A stretch of 64,000 nucleotides of DNA, taken from the NCBI RefSeq assembly GCF_000686845.1, contig NZ_JMLS01000023.1, positions 83,353-147,352 on the forward strand, written 5' to 3'. The translations under genes were made by a program, and so were the position numbers. The notes under the pieces were generated by a model. That model was not told where the DNA came from. It made no database searches and worked only from the letters and a program-made list of their open reading frames with translations. Positions within the stretch are counted from its first letter, which is position 1; each line of letters starts with the position of its first letter. Shown piece after piece: positions 1 through 8,487 of this stretch. The stretch is from Paenibacillus sp. UNC451MF. Its GTDB lineage: Bacteria > Bacillota > Bacilli > Paenibacillales > NBRC-103111.

Positions 1-720
1 ATGATGATTACCGATCTGGAGCTTGTTTGCGGCTGGGCCAACAAAAAAGGCATTTTGTCTATCGTAGACAATACGCTGCTGACACCATTTTTCCAACGTC
101 CGATCGAACTCGGAGCCGATATCGTCATTCATAGCGCCACCAAATATTTGGGAGGACATAACGATGTCCTCGCAGGTTTGATTGTTACCAAGGGTAAAGA
201 GCTGTCGGAGCAAATGGCATTTTTGCATAACTCCATTGGAGCTGTATTGAATCCGCAGGACAGCTGGCTGTTGATGCGCGGCATGAAAACATTGGCGATT
301 CGCATGGAGCGCCATCAATATAATGCAACGAAAGTCGCTGAGTTCTTGTTGAATCACCCTCAAGTGGAATCCGTATACTATCCTGCATTGGAAAGTCATC
401 CGGGCCACGAGATTCAGAAGAAGCAATCGTCGGGTAATACCGGTATTTTCTCCTTCAAAATGAAGGATGCCCGTTATATTGAGCCGATCCTACGCCATAT
501 TCAACTGATTGCTTTTGCTGAAAGCTTGGGTGGGGTTGAGTCATTGATGACCTATCCTGCGGTTCAGACGCATGCGGATATTCCAGAAGAGATTCGTCGT
601 CAAGTAGGTGTTGACGACCGTTTGCTTCGATATTCGGTAGGGATCGAGCATGTAGATGATCTGATCGCGGATCTGTCGAGAGCTATTGATTTAGCGCAAG
701 AGGAAATTGAGGGGGCTTAA
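1..720 (+). CDS. metI: Cystathionine gamma-synthase / O-acetylhomoserine thiolyase-type PLP enzyme, 5' end outside the window
   Basis: The C-terminal 239 residues of a Cys/Met-metabolism PLP enzyme (trans-sulfuration family). The PLP-binding lysine sits in HSATKYLGGHND (Lys48 of the fragment), and the family's C-terminal SLGGVESLMTYPA segment is present. About 140 N-terminal residues must lie to the left, since family members are about 370-390 residues; the ATG at base 1 is internal. A second enzyme of the same family starts 7 bases after the stop, the same order as metI-metC in Bacillus subtilis. There the first protein condenses an activated homoserine with cysteine or sulfide and the second cleaves cystathionine. 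The family is certain. The choice between gamma-synthase and thiolyase is inferred from gene order. Confidence 0.88.
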   Translation: MMITDLELVCGWANKKGILSIVDNTLLTPFFQRPIELGADIVIHSATKYLGGHNDVLAGLIVTKGKELSEQMAFLHNSIGAVLNPQDSWLLMRGMKTLAIRMERHQYNATKVAEFLLNHPQVESVYYPALESHPGHEIQKKQSSGNTGIFSFKMKDARYIEPILRHIQLIAFAESLGGVESLMTYPAVQTHADIPEEIRRQVGVDDRLLRYSVGIEHVDDLIADLSRAIDLAQEEIEGA

Positions 721-727
721 AGCTGGA

Positions 728-1900
728 ATGGCCGGGAATAACAACAAGAGCCCACACGCGAATCGACAATTTGCAACGAAGCTGATTCATTTCGGAGCAG
801 AGATTGATCCAAGAACGGGCGCCTCAAGTGTACCCATTTATCAAGCTTCTACCTTTCATCAGTTTTCTCTGGATGAGCCTCAGGAGTATAATTATTCCCG
901 CTGGGGGAATCCGACACGTCAAGCGCTGGAGGATTATATCGCTCTCCTGGAGGGCGGTACCCATGGTTTTGCTTTCGCTTCAGGAATGGCGGCCATATCG
1001 GCGGCTTTCATGCTGCTGTCTGCCGGGGATCATGTCATTTGTACAGAGGACGTCTACGGCGGAACGTATCGACTTCTGAACTCGATCATGACTCGGATGA
1101 ACATAGAAACTACATTTGTCGATATGACCGATCTTGATCAACTGAAGGCGGCACATAAGCCGAATACGAAGGTTGTCTACTTGGAGACCCCGTCAAATCC
1201 GACGCTAAAGATTACCAATATTGCTCAAGTTACAGCTTGGGCTAAGAAGCAGGGCCTTCTGACGATACTCGACAATACGTTCATGACCCCATATCACCAG
1301 CGCCCAATCGAATTCGGAGTCGATATCGTATTACACAGTGCGACCAAATTTTTGGGAGGCCATAGTGACGTAACGGCTGGCTTGGCTGTTGTAGCTGACG
1401 ATACTCTTGGAAACCAGCTGATGCAGGTGCAGAACGTGCTTGGAACGATTCTAGGAGTATACGATTGCTGGCTGCTGATGCGCGGCATGAAGACGCTGCA
1501 GACACGGATGGAAGCGCATGAAATCAGTGCAAGGCGTCTTGCTGACTGGCTTTCTTCTCATCCATTCGTAGACAAGGTGTACTACCCTGGACTGCCGAAT
1601 CACCCAGGTCGAGAGATCCATGAGAAGCAATCCAAAGGCTATGGAGCCGTCGTTTCCTTCGACGTAGGCTCGGAAGAGCGCGCCAAGCAGGTGCTTGGCA
1701 AAGTACAAATACCGCTCGTTGCTGTTAGCTTGGGAGCTGTTGAGAGTATCTTGTCATATCCCGCTTTGATGTCTCACGCGGCGATGCCTAGGGAAGTGCG
1801 GCTCGAAAGAGGCATTACCGACGGCCTTGTTCGCTACTCCGTTGGCTTAGAGAACATAGATGATATTATCGAAGATTTGGACCAAGCTTTGCGCGATTAA
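728..1900 (+). CDS. metC: Cystathionine beta-lyase (MetC-type PLP enzyme)
   Basis: A complete 390-residue trans-sulfuration enzyme, the same length as B. subtilis MetC. It shows YSRWGNPTRQALE near the N-terminus, the substrate/PLP loop at EDVYGGTYRL, and the PLP lysine in HSATKFLGGHSD (about Lys207). It should convert cystathionine to homocysteine, pyruvate and ammonia in the cytosol. ATG 728 is chosen because GAGGGGG lies 11 bases upstream; a TTG at 707 would overlap the previous gene and has no well-spaced site. It forms an operon with the partial gene to its left and ends at a strong terminator. Any controlling riboswitch would lie outside the window. Confidence 0.9.
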   Translation: MAGNNNKSPHANRQFATKLIHFGAEIDPRTGASSVPIYQASTFHQFSLDEPQEYNYSRWGNPTRQALEDYIALLEGGTHGFAFASGMAAISAAFMLLSAGDHVICTEDVYGGTYRLLNSIMTRMNIETTFVDMTDLDQLKAAHKPNTKVVYLETPSNPTLKITNIAQVTAWAKKQGLLTILDNTFMTPYHQRPIEFGVDIVLHSATKFLGGHSDVTAGLAVVADDTLGNQLMQVQNVLGTILGVYDCWLLMRGMKTLQTRMEAHEISARRLADWLSSHPFVDKVYYPGLPNHPGREIHEKQSKGYGAVVSFDVGSEERAKQVLGKVQIPLVAVSLGAVESILSYPALMSHAAMPREVRLERGITDGLVRYSVGLENIDDIIEDLDQALRD

Positions 1901-1910
1901 TAAATATAGG

Positions 1911-1950
1911 AAAGCCGGTTAGATGCCTTACGCATTTGACCGGTTTTTTT
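1911..1950 (+). terminator. Intrinsic terminator after metC
   Basis: A 15-bp stem (AAGCCGGTTAGATGC with GCATTTGACCGGTTT, including G-U pairs), loop CTTAC, then a run of T. It ends the metI-metC transcript. Confidence 0.85.
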
Positions 1951-2117
1951 GTGTTTGAAGCCGGTATAGCAACGGTTGACAGCATATTTCGACAAGGGTA
2001 GTTCTAAAGCATTATTTTGGGCCAATAGCCTCTTTCCTAGGACATTATGTCTATTCAACGTTAGGGTCTCATGTTATGATGGTTCAAAAAGGTGCTCGCA
2101 GGTAGAGGGGGAAAAAA

Positions 2118-3494
2118 ATGCCGTCGCTTTTTATCAATATGTGGAAACAACGATTCAAAATGCTTTCCTATTTACCCTTCTCCAACCGTTCCCTGAAATA
2201 TTTTCCTCCTGAGTTTATATTACGCGATCCCGTTACCTCGATGGTAAAGCAGCAGCGTCTCCAAGGTAAGGGCTGCAATTTGATCTTGTTTCATATGGAG
2301 GATGTTCATCAGCTATTCTCAACGTACTCTTATTCAAGCATTCAAAAGCTGCAGCAGCAAATCAATGATACGATAATGGACATGCTGCCGCAGTACTTTA
2401 AGCATCAGGATATAATCGGCATTAAACGATTCGGTCATGAAGATATTTGCTTGTTTGTGAAGCAGCAGCCAAGCTTTTCCTATGATACCCTTCAACAAAA
2501 AGGGCAGCAGTTGTGCGCGGAGCTGCAAGCCAGCTTGCGTATGCCAGGCTTTGCCAAGCAAGAGAGCTCTTTTTCCTTCCAATCCGGCTGTTATATGATG
2601 GGTCCTGAAATGGAGAATATCGAAGTAGCGATTCAATTCGCCTATCGGTATGCTTTGTCTATTGCTACAAAGAGGCTGCCTGTTCATTTCTCCCAATCAA
2701 GGCAACAGCTAATTGATATAATAGAGACGGAGAATATTTCCGTATTAGCCCAACCAATTATGAATTTAACGAGCGGAGACATCTTTGGATGGGAAATATT
2801 GACCCGCGGTCCACAAAATACTCCTTTTCACAGCCCTGCCGAGCTGTTTGATTTTGCTTATCAGGCGGATGTGCTGTCTAAAATGGAGTTTTTGGTCATG
2901 AAAAAAGCTTTCGAGGAAATGTCTAAACGAAGCATCAAGGAACAAGTGTTTATTAATATAACGCCTGTGACGTTATCTCATCCGTTATTGCTGGAGCAAT
3001 TGCTGATGCTTCTAAAAGAGCATCCTTCGGTGGCTCCGTCCCAGATCGTACTAGAAATAACGGAGCGGCATGCAATTCGAGATTTTAATTTCATGGGAGC
3101 GTTGATGGCCAAATACCGTTCTCTTGGCTTCCGATTCGCCGTAGACGATGCGGGTGCAGGTTATTCCAGCCTTCAATCGATCACAGAGCTCATTCCCGAC
3201 ATCATCAAAATTGACAAGTCCGTCATTCAAAATATCGATCAAATGACCGTGAAGCAATCCCTGCTTCGCTCGCTCATGCATTTTGCCGAAAACATTAATT
3301 GTCAGGTTATTGCAGAGGGCGTAGAACGCGAAGAGGAAGCGGAGATGCTGTACGATTTGAAGGTGCAAATGGGACAAGGCTTCTACTTTGCAAGACCGGA
3401 GCCTTTGGCGGCAGACCAGGAACGAGTGCAGCGGTTCGATCTGCTAAAAGCAAAAATTCAACGCAGCCGCCAAGCGAACATGGTGCTGGTATAA
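2118..3494 (+). CDS. EAL-domain protein with a degenerate GGDEF-like N-terminal domain
   Basis: A 458-residue soluble protein. Residues about 45-190 resemble a GGDEF fold whose signature is degraded to GHEDI (106-110), so cyclase activity is unlikely. Residues about 200-440 form an EAL domain. The motif reads EIL (226-228), and the usual catalytic or metal positions appear kept: Glu226, Asn280, Glu313, Asp343-Asp344, Lys364, Glu400 and Gln420. The loop usually written DDFGTGYSS reads DDAGAGYSS. It could therefore be an active c-di-GMP phosphodiesterase, or a c-di-GMP-binding effector. No membrane segment is seen. GAGGGGG precedes ATG 2118 by 6 bases. It is monocistronic, with a terminator after it. 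Confidence 0.85.
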   Translation: MPSLFINMWKQRFKMLSYLPFSNRSLKYFPPEFILRDPVTSMVKQQRLQGKGCNLILFHMEDVHQLFSTYSYSSIQKLQQQINDTIMDMLPQYFKHQDIIGIKRFGHEDICLFVKQQPSFSYDTLQQKGQQLCAELQASLRMPGFAKQESSFSFQSGCYMMGPEMENIEVAIQFAYRYALSIATKRLPVHFSQSRQQLIDIIETENISVLAQPIMNLTSGDIFGWEILTRGPQNTPFHSPAELFDFAYQADVLSKMEFLVMKKAFEEMSKRSIKEQVFINITPVTLSHPLLLEQLLMLLKEHPSVAPSQIVLEITERHAIRDFNFMGALMAKYRSLGFRFAVDDAGAGYSSLQSITELIPDIIKIDKSVIQNIDQMTVKQSLLRSLMHFAENINCQVIAEGVEREEEAEMLYDLKVQMGQGFYFARPEPLAADQERVQRFDLLKAKIQRSRQANMVLV

Positions 3495-3511
3495 TTGCCA
3501 AAAGTGTGTCA

Positions 3512-3559
3512 GGAGATTGTCGGAGCGGGGAGAAGCCTCGATCTGCCAGTCTCTTTTTT
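3512..3559 (+). terminator. Intrinsic terminator after the EAL gene
   Basis: An 18-position imperfect stem (starting GAGATTGTCGGAGCGGGG) closed by an AGAAG loop and followed by six T. Confidence 0.75.
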
Positions 3560-3656
3560 AATGACTAGGCCCTCGGTTTGTGGTACGATTATTGTAAAGT
3601 TTTTTCGTATGCAAAATATTTTTTGTCATTAGCTAGCAAAAAGGAGTGAGCACAGG

Positions 3657-4793
3657 ATGAGTTCAATCGACCGCATCCTCGATAGTGCGCTGGCCGGAAA
3701 CCGAATCAGTCTTGAAGACTGTATTCAATTATATGAATCGGATCAGATTGAAAAGATGGGCCATGTCGCAAATCAAATTATGTTGAGGCATCATCCGGAC
3801 CCGATCACAACCTTTGTTATCGGTCGCAATATTAATTATACGAACATATGTGATGTGTACTGCCGTTTTTGCGCATTTTACCGTGCGCCAGGCTCTAGTG
3901 AAGGCTATGTGCTTCCAGATGAGACCATCTTCCAGAAAATCCAGGAGACACTGGACGTTAACGGTACAGAAATTCTCATGCAGGGAGGAACGAATCCGAA
4001 CCTTCCTTTTACGTATTATACGAATTTGCTTCGCGAGATTAAGAAGCGCTTTGATATTACGATGCACTCTTTCTCTCCTGCCGAGATATTGAAGATGAAA
4101 GAAATGTCTGGCGGTTTAACGCTCGAAGAGGTTATGAGAGAGCTGAACATGGCTGGATTAGATTCTCTTCCGGGAGGCGGAGGCGAAATCCTAGATGACC
4201 GTACAAGACGCAAGATCAGCCGTTTAAAAGGCTCCTGGCGGGATTGGATGGACGTTATGCAGATGGCTCATAAGATCGGCATGTCCACCACTGCCACGAT
4301 GGTTATCGGCTTCGGAGAATCGATGGAAGAGCGCGCGCTGCACTTGCTTCGCGTTCGTGATGCTCAAGACGAATGTATTGCGAACAAGTATAATTCGCCT
4401 GGATTTTTGGCATTTATTTCTTGGACGTTCCAGCCGGATAACACGAATCTGAAGGCCGACAAACTCGGACCTCAGGATTATCTGAAGAACGTTGCCATTA
4501 GCCGCATTATGCTGGACAATATTCCTCACTTCCAATCCTCGTGGGTTACGATGGGTCCGGAGGTCGGCAAGCAGTCGCTCCATTTTGGCTGCAACGACTT
4601 CGGCAGCACCATGATCGAGGAAAACGTCGTTTCCGCGGCAGGAACGACACACAAGGTCAACATCGGCTCGACGCTGCAAATCATCCGCGAAGCCGGCAAA
4701 ATCCCGGCACAGCGAAATACACGCTACGAAATCCTGCGTGTGTTTGACAATGAGGAAGATAAGGTTGACAACGACTTTGTAATGCAGAACTAA
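3657..4793 (+). CDS. mqnC: Cyclic dehypoxanthinyl futalosine synthase (radical SAM)
   Basis: A 378-residue radical SAM protein. The 4Fe-4S motif is CDVYCRFC (Cys65, Cys69, Cys72), followed by the family's GTEILMQGG and LPGGGGEIL segments. In the MqnC/CofH superfamily these fit MqnC, which cyclises dehypoxanthine futalosine in the alternative (futalosine) route to menaquinone. AAGGAG lies 10 bases before ATG 3657. It is a single gene ended by a terminator, and no mqnA, B or D gene is in the window, so the rest of the pathway must be elsewhere if it is used. CofH is the main alternative, but F420-pathway neighbours are absent. Confidence 0.92.
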   Translation: MSSIDRILDSALAGNRISLEDCIQLYESDQIEKMGHVANQIMLRHHPDPITTFVIGRNINYTNICDVYCRFCAFYRAPGSSEGYVLPDETIFQKIQETLDVNGTEILMQGGTNPNLPFTYYTNLLREIKKRFDITMHSFSPAEILKMKEMSGGLTLEEVMRELNMAGLDSLPGGGGEILDDRTRRKISRLKGSWRDWMDVMQMAHKIGMSTTATMVIGFGESMEERALHLLRVRDAQDECIANKYNSPGFLAFISWTFQPDNTNLKADKLGPQDYLKNVAISRIMLDNIPHFQSSWVTMGPEVGKQSLHFGCNDFGSTMIEENVVSAAGTTHKVNIGSTLQIIREAGKIPAQRNTRYEILRVFDNEEDKVDNDFVMQN

Positions 4794-4798
4794 TAAGC

Positions 4799-4838
4799 TC
4801 CAGATCCTGTGAAGATACCTCTTTCGCAGGGTCTTTTT
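4799..4838 (+). terminator. Intrinsic terminator after mqnC
   Basis: GATCCTGTGAA pairs with TTCGCAGGGTC, followed by six T. Confidence 0.8.
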
Positions 4839-4919
4839 TCTATGTTTAAAATTTGTTGTTGCTATCTTTTGAGAAAAAGGGCATTATAAACACGAGTAAA
4901 GGACAACGGGGGAGTACAC

Positions 4920-5264
4920 ATGAGCAAGCAGTACGAGATGAATACAGTATTAGTTACGGCTTATGCCAAGGCACCTCAAGGCAGCGCAATGTATGAGGTT
5001 TATAAGCATGCAGGAATCATATTGGAGATTGATCCCAGCGATGACACCATTGTAGATGTTGAGTTTACTTTTATAACGGATTTGGCGAAAGATTTCATTC
5101 GGCGGCTGTTGGTCGGCTATTCATTATCTAACGGGATTGAAGATTTGATCAAGCGAATCGAGTCTCATTACCTTACACCTTCGACGAATTCCGTGATTGT
5201 CGCTTTAAAAGCAGCGAACAAACGTTACTTTGAGAAAAAACATTTGACGAATTCTGTCGAATAG
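4920..5264 (+). CDS. DUF3870-type conserved protein
   Basis: A 114-residue protein without signal peptide or membrane segment. It resembles the DUF3870 family, small proteins of unknown function found in Firmicutes. Recognisable parts are VLVTAYAKAPQGSAMYEVYKHAGIIL and a C-terminal NSVIVALKAANKRYFEK. AACGGGGG lies 7 bases before the ATG. The consensus promoter of the next operon lies inside its last codons, so the two are transcribed separately, although read-through is possible. In other genomes such proteins can sit beside catabolic genes; here it stands just before a catabolic operon, which is suggestive only. No function can be assigned. Confidence 0.7.
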   Translation: MSKQYEMNTVLVTAYAKAPQGSAMYEVYKHAGIILEIDPSDDTIVDVEFTFITDLAKDFIRRLLVGYSLSNGIEDLIKRIESHYLTPSTNSVIVALKAANKRYFEKKHLTNSVE

Positions 5265-5273
5265 GCGTATAAT
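5244..5273 (+). promoter_or_regulatory. SigA-type promoter of the catabolic operon
   Basis: TTGACG (5244-5249), an 18-base spacer and TATAAT (5268-5273). It overlaps the end of the DUF3870 gene. Transcription should start near 5280, giving a leader of about 185 bases before the first start codon. Confidence 0.75.
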
Positions 5274-5289
5274 GAAACCGTAATCAAAA

Positions 5290-5431
5290 AAGAATACTGA
5301 AGTCTTCGAAGAGCATATTCTTAATGATGAAATTAAACATTTCATATTAATTTAAGAAAACCTAGCTTTTCCAAAACGACGATAAGAGATTTTTATTTTC
5401 TTATTTCTTTTGGTAAGCCTAGGTTTTTTTT
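5290..5431 (+). promoter_or_regulatory. Structured leader with attenuator-like terminator (element E1)
   Basis: Three hairpins precede the first gene of the operon. The first is AAGAATA/TATTCTT (5290-5296, 5316-5322). The second is ATGAAAT/ATTTCAT (5327-5333, 5339-5345). The third is a long hairpin (5357-5427): AAAACCTAG/CTAGGTTTT at its base, an internal loop, CCAAAA/TTTTGG, then an A/T-rich top, ending in eight T just 20 bases before the ribosome binding site. This has the layout of a transcription attenuator. The third hairpin is clearly related to the one at 8525-8580. No known riboswitch or T-box signature is recognised. Confidence 0.6.
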
Positions 5432-5465
5432 GTTTTCATTTTTATTTTGTAAAGGTGATGATCTG

Positions 5466-6383
5466 ATGGAAAATCATGTTTCGATCATTGGTGCAGGGAC
5501 AATGGGAAGCGGAATCGCCCAATTGCTTGCCAGTCGAAATGTAAACGTTCTCTTGGTTGATCAGAATGAGGATGCATTACAGCGAGCCCTGGGGAGAATC
5601 AGAGAACAGCTTCATTCTCTACAAGAAGATGTCGATCAGGTTATTTCTCGAATCCAGTTATCGACCGATATTCAGAGCGTTCAGGACTCATGGCTAATAA
5701 TTGAAGCCGTTCCGGAGAACCTAAGCTTGAAGCAGCACATTTTCAAACAGTTAGAAAGCGTTTGCAGTTCTGAAGCGATTCTTGCAACCAACACCTCCGG
5801 GCTTCCTGTAAGCGACATAGCTGCTGCTTTGAATTATCCGGGCCGATTGATCGGTATGCATTTCTTCATGCCGGCTCACGTCGTTCCTCTGGTAGAAGTC
5901 ATTAAGGGAACCGCAACCGAAGCTCATACAGCAGAGAAGGTTATGGAGTTTCTTAAACAGATGGGTAAGAAGCCCGTTCTGGTCCATAAAGAGCTTCCGG
6001 GATTCATCGGTAACCGCATTCAGCATGCGCTTGCAAGGGAGGCTATATCCCTTCTAGAAAAAGGCGTGGCTTCGGCTGAAGATATCGACACTGTGGTCAG
6101 ATACAGCTTGGGTATCAGGCTGCTGTTCACAGGACCCTTGGAGCAAAGGGACTGGAACGGTCTCGATGTCCATTGCCATATTGCTTCTTACTTATACGAG
6201 GACTTGGAAAATCGGACAGAACCGTCCCCGCTTCTAACAAATAAAGTAGAGCAGGGTAACTTAGGAGTGAAAACAGGGAAAGGCTTTTATGATTGGCAGG
6301 ATAAAGATGTCCCTTCCATCAGCCAGAACAAAAATCGTCAGCTGCTTGAATTGATCAAGTGGTTAGATACAAAGGAAAATTAG
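5466..6383 (+). CDS. 3-hydroxyacyl-CoA dehydrogenase family protein (HBD-like)
   Basis: A 305-residue NAD-dependent dehydrogenase of the short-chain 3-hydroxyacyl-CoA dehydrogenase family. It has the Rossmann motif GAGTMG (9-14), Ser111 (NTSG), catalytic-type His132 and Glu144 and Asn183 (GFIGNR), and the C-terminal KTGKGFYDW. The usual HFFNP reads HFFMP, so Met135 replaces the conserved Asn. This may mark a subfamily with a different substrate, possibly a free hydroxy acid. ATG 5466 has AAGGTGAT 7 bases upstream; a longer in-frame start at 5430 lies in the terminator U-tract and is rejected. It is the first gene of the operon, and the next gene's ribosome binding site begins at its stop. Confidence 0.88.
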   Translation: MENHVSIIGAGTMGSGIAQLLASRNVNVLLVDQNEDALQRALGRIREQLHSLQEDVDQVISRIQLSTDIQSVQDSWLIIEAVPENLSLKQHIFKQLESVCSSEAILATNTSGLPVSDIAAALNYPGRLIGMHFFMPAHVVPLVEVIKGTATEAHTAEKVMEFLKQMGKKPVLVHKELPGFIGNRIQHALAREAISLLEKGVASAEDIDTVVRYSLGIRLLFTGPLEQRDWNGLDVHCHIASYLYEDLENRTEPSPLLTNKVEQGNLGVKTGKGFYDWQDKDVPSISQNKNRQLLELIKWLDTKEN

Positions 6384-6395
6384 GGAGGTCTTTTT

Positions 6396-7727
6396 GTGGA
6401 AAAATTGACTCGCTTTTTTACCAATCTGATGAAAAAATACTTGCCTGACCCGTTCGTATTCGCCATCGGATTAACCCTATTGACGATCATCCTTGCGATT
6501 GTGGTTCAAGGGCAAGGCTTGACGGAGGCAACCTCCAACTGGGGGAAAGGCTTCTGGAACTTGCTCGCCTTCACTACGCAGATGGCCGTCATACTGGCAA
6601 TGGGCTACGTTCTGGCAAGAGCGCCATTGGTAGATCGTCTTCTAAACAAAATTGTCAGCCGCATTCATACTCCTAGAGGGGCCATCATCGTCGCAACGCT
6701 CGTCGGCGGAGTCGGCAGCTATTTAAACTGGGGCTTCGGACTAGTCATTGGCGGTATTATAGCAAAGAAATTGGCTGTAAAAGTAAAAGGCGTCCATTAC
6801 CCGCTCATCATTGCATCCGCTTACAGCGGTTTTACGCTTTACGGTCTCGGGCTTTCCGCCAGTATTCCGGTGCTTATTTCTACAGCAGGGCATCCTTTGG
6901 AAAAAGCGATGGGTGTCATTCCGCTTAATCAAACTATTTTTTCAGTGCCGATGCTTATTACGACTTTGATTGTTATTATTTCGCTGCCGCTCTTAAATGC
7001 TTGGCTGCATCCTAAAAAGCAAGAGAACATAGTAGAAATTCTTCCTGAGCTAAGAGAAGAGGAGAGCGTAGTCGAAAAAGTGGCTGTCGAAGAGCCTACG
7101 CTTGCTAACAAATTAAACAACAGCCGTATTCTTTCGTTTCTGATTGTTATTGTTGCAGCCATTTTCATTTTTCAAGATATTAGACAAGGCGGATCATTCG
7201 ACCTGAACCGTATCAACTTTATTATTCTTTTCTTAGGTATTCTTCTTCTCGGTACGCCTGCCAAATATGTGGCTACGTTGAATGAAGGAATCAAATCGAT
7301 TTCAGGTATTTTTCTGCAATATCCTTTTTATGCAGGTATCATGGCCATTATGGCTGGTTCCGGGCTGGTTGAAACTTTGGCGCACTGGTTCGTGCAATTT
7401 TCAACTGAGCATACATTGCCGTTCTTCGGACTTGTCAGCTCCTTTGTTATCAACTTCTTTGCTCCATCTGCAGGCGGACACTGGGTAGTTCAAGGTCCGT
7501 TCATGATCGATGCGGCCAAACAATTAGGGGCTTCGATCAGCCAAACATCGATGTCTGTCATGCTTGGTAACGCATGGAATGATCTGGTGCAGCCGTTCTG
7601 GATTTTGCCGGCGCTTGCTCTCTCCAACTTGAAGCTGAAAGACGTTATGGGCTATACGGTCGTAATGATGATCTGGATCGGCATTGTGTATTCCGGTGCG
7701 GTATTGATTTGGGGCTATATCGGTTAA
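6396..7727 (+). CDS. atoE: Short-chain fatty acid transporter family protein (AtoE-type)
   Basis: A 443-residue polytopic membrane protein with about 11-12 hydrophobic segments, matching the AtoE short-chain fatty acid transporter family. Typical stretches are NLLAFTTQMAVILAMGYVLA, GGVGSYLNWGFGLVIGG and FFAPSAGGHWVVQGPFMI. It probably imports acetoacetate, butyrate or a related short oxo- or hydroxy-acid for the enzymes encoded around it. A charged cytoplasmic loop (about residues 205-240, rich in Glu) splits two halves. The start is GTG 6396 with GGGAGG 7 bases upstream, and translation is likely coupled to the dehydrogenase gene 12 bases before it. Confidence 0.9.
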   Translation: MEKLTRFFTNLMKKYLPDPFVFAIGLTLLTIILAIVVQGQGLTEATSNWGKGFWNLLAFTTQMAVILAMGYVLARAPLVDRLLNKIVSRIHTPRGAIIVATLVGGVGSYLNWGFGLVIGGIIAKKLAVKVKGVHYPLIIASAYSGFTLYGLGLSASIPVLISTAGHPLEKAMGVIPLNQTIFSVPMLITTLIVIISLPLLNAWLHPKKQENIVEILPELREEESVVEKVAVEEPTLANKLNNSRILSFLIVIVAAIFIFQDIRQGGSFDLNRINFIILFLGILLLGTPAKYVATLNEGIKSISGIFLQYPFYAGIMAIMAGSGLVETLAHWFVQFSTEHTLPFFGLVSSFVINFFAPSAGGHWVVQGPFMIDAAKQLGASISQTSMSVMLGNAWNDLVQPFWILPALALSNLKLKDVMGYTVVMMIWIGIVYSGAVLIWGYIG

Positions 7728-7751
7728 AATAACTTCCTGGAGGTAACTATC

Positions 7752-8429
7752 ATGAAAATTGTAGACTTATCCGTACTCTTATATGATGGCTTGACATCGT
7801 TCCCATCTCATCCTAAAGTGGTCATCATGGATCATGTTACTCATGATTTTTCCAAGCCTAGATATGTGGCTCCCTGTGAGGGCTACGCCAGTAAGATTTT
7901 TATGATGTCTGACCATGGCGGAACTCACGTCGATGCCCCTTATCACTTTTTCAAAGATGGCTTGACCATCGAACAGATTCCAATTGATGCTACAATGGGG
8001 AATGCGCACGTTGTTGATGTTTCTTTTAAAGACCCTAGCGAACCGGTTACCCGTGAAATGATCGAGAAGGTAGTCGAGGAGAAAGGGTTGGATATTAAAG
8101 AAGGCGACATCGTCTTGTTCCGCTGTTGGCCAGGTGAATGGAATGGCCCCGGGTTCCATGATTGCAAGGCTCTTGCCGCCTCGGTCGGAGAGTGGGTTGT
8201 TGAGAAGAAGCTGAAAGCGATTGGATTAGATTTGGCCAATGCTGACATCAACGACAACATGAAGCGCGATGTGCATCTTGCGTTACTGAGCCGCAATATC
8301 TTGATTATCGAAAATGTGGTCAACCTGGACAAGCTGAGCAAAAACAGCTTCTACTTTATGGGGACACCTCTTAATATGAAGGGATTATCCGGATCGCCGA
8401 TTCGCGCTATCGCAATTGAAGAATGGTAA
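7752..8429 (+). CDS. Cyclase family metal-dependent hydrolase
   Basis: A 225-residue member of the cyclase family (kynurenine formamidase and isatin hydrolase fold). The metal-binding signature HGGTHVDAPYH (55-65) is intact, with His55, His59, Asp61 and His65. Members hydrolyse amide-like or cyclic diketone bonds, for example N-formylkynurenine, isatin or dihydrophloroglucinol. No tryptophan-pathway gene is near, so kynurenine formamidase is unlikely. In this operon it could open a ring to give an oxo- or hydroxy-acid for the dehydrogenase and CoA-transferase (inference). GGAGG precedes the ATG by 8 bases. It is followed by a 180-base gap holding an attenuator-like hairpin. Confidence 0.85.
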   Translation: MKIVDLSVLLYDGLTSFPSHPKVVIMDHVTHDFSKPRYVAPCEGYASKIFMMSDHGGTHVDAPYHFFKDGLTIEQIPIDATMGNAHVVDVSFKDPSEPVTREMIEKVVEEKGLDIKEGDIVLFRCWPGEWNGPGFHDCKALAASVGEWVVEKKLKAIGLDLANADINDNMKRDVHLALLSRNILIIENVVNLDKLSKNSFYFMGTPLNMKGLSGSPIRAIAIEEW

Positions 8430-8487
8430 GAAGCACTGCATTTTAATTAAATAATTCATTAATGATATGGAGAGATGAACTTTCATG

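Noticed and set aside
4224..4679. 151-codon frame antisense to mqnC
   Set aside because: Shadow of a conserved radical SAM gene; rich in Arg/His as expected from the opposite strand.
7752..8429. Kynurenine formamidase (kynB) as a specific name for the cyclase-family gene
   Set aside because: The fold fits, but no tryptophan-degradation gene is near and the operon handles CoA acids, so only the family name is given.
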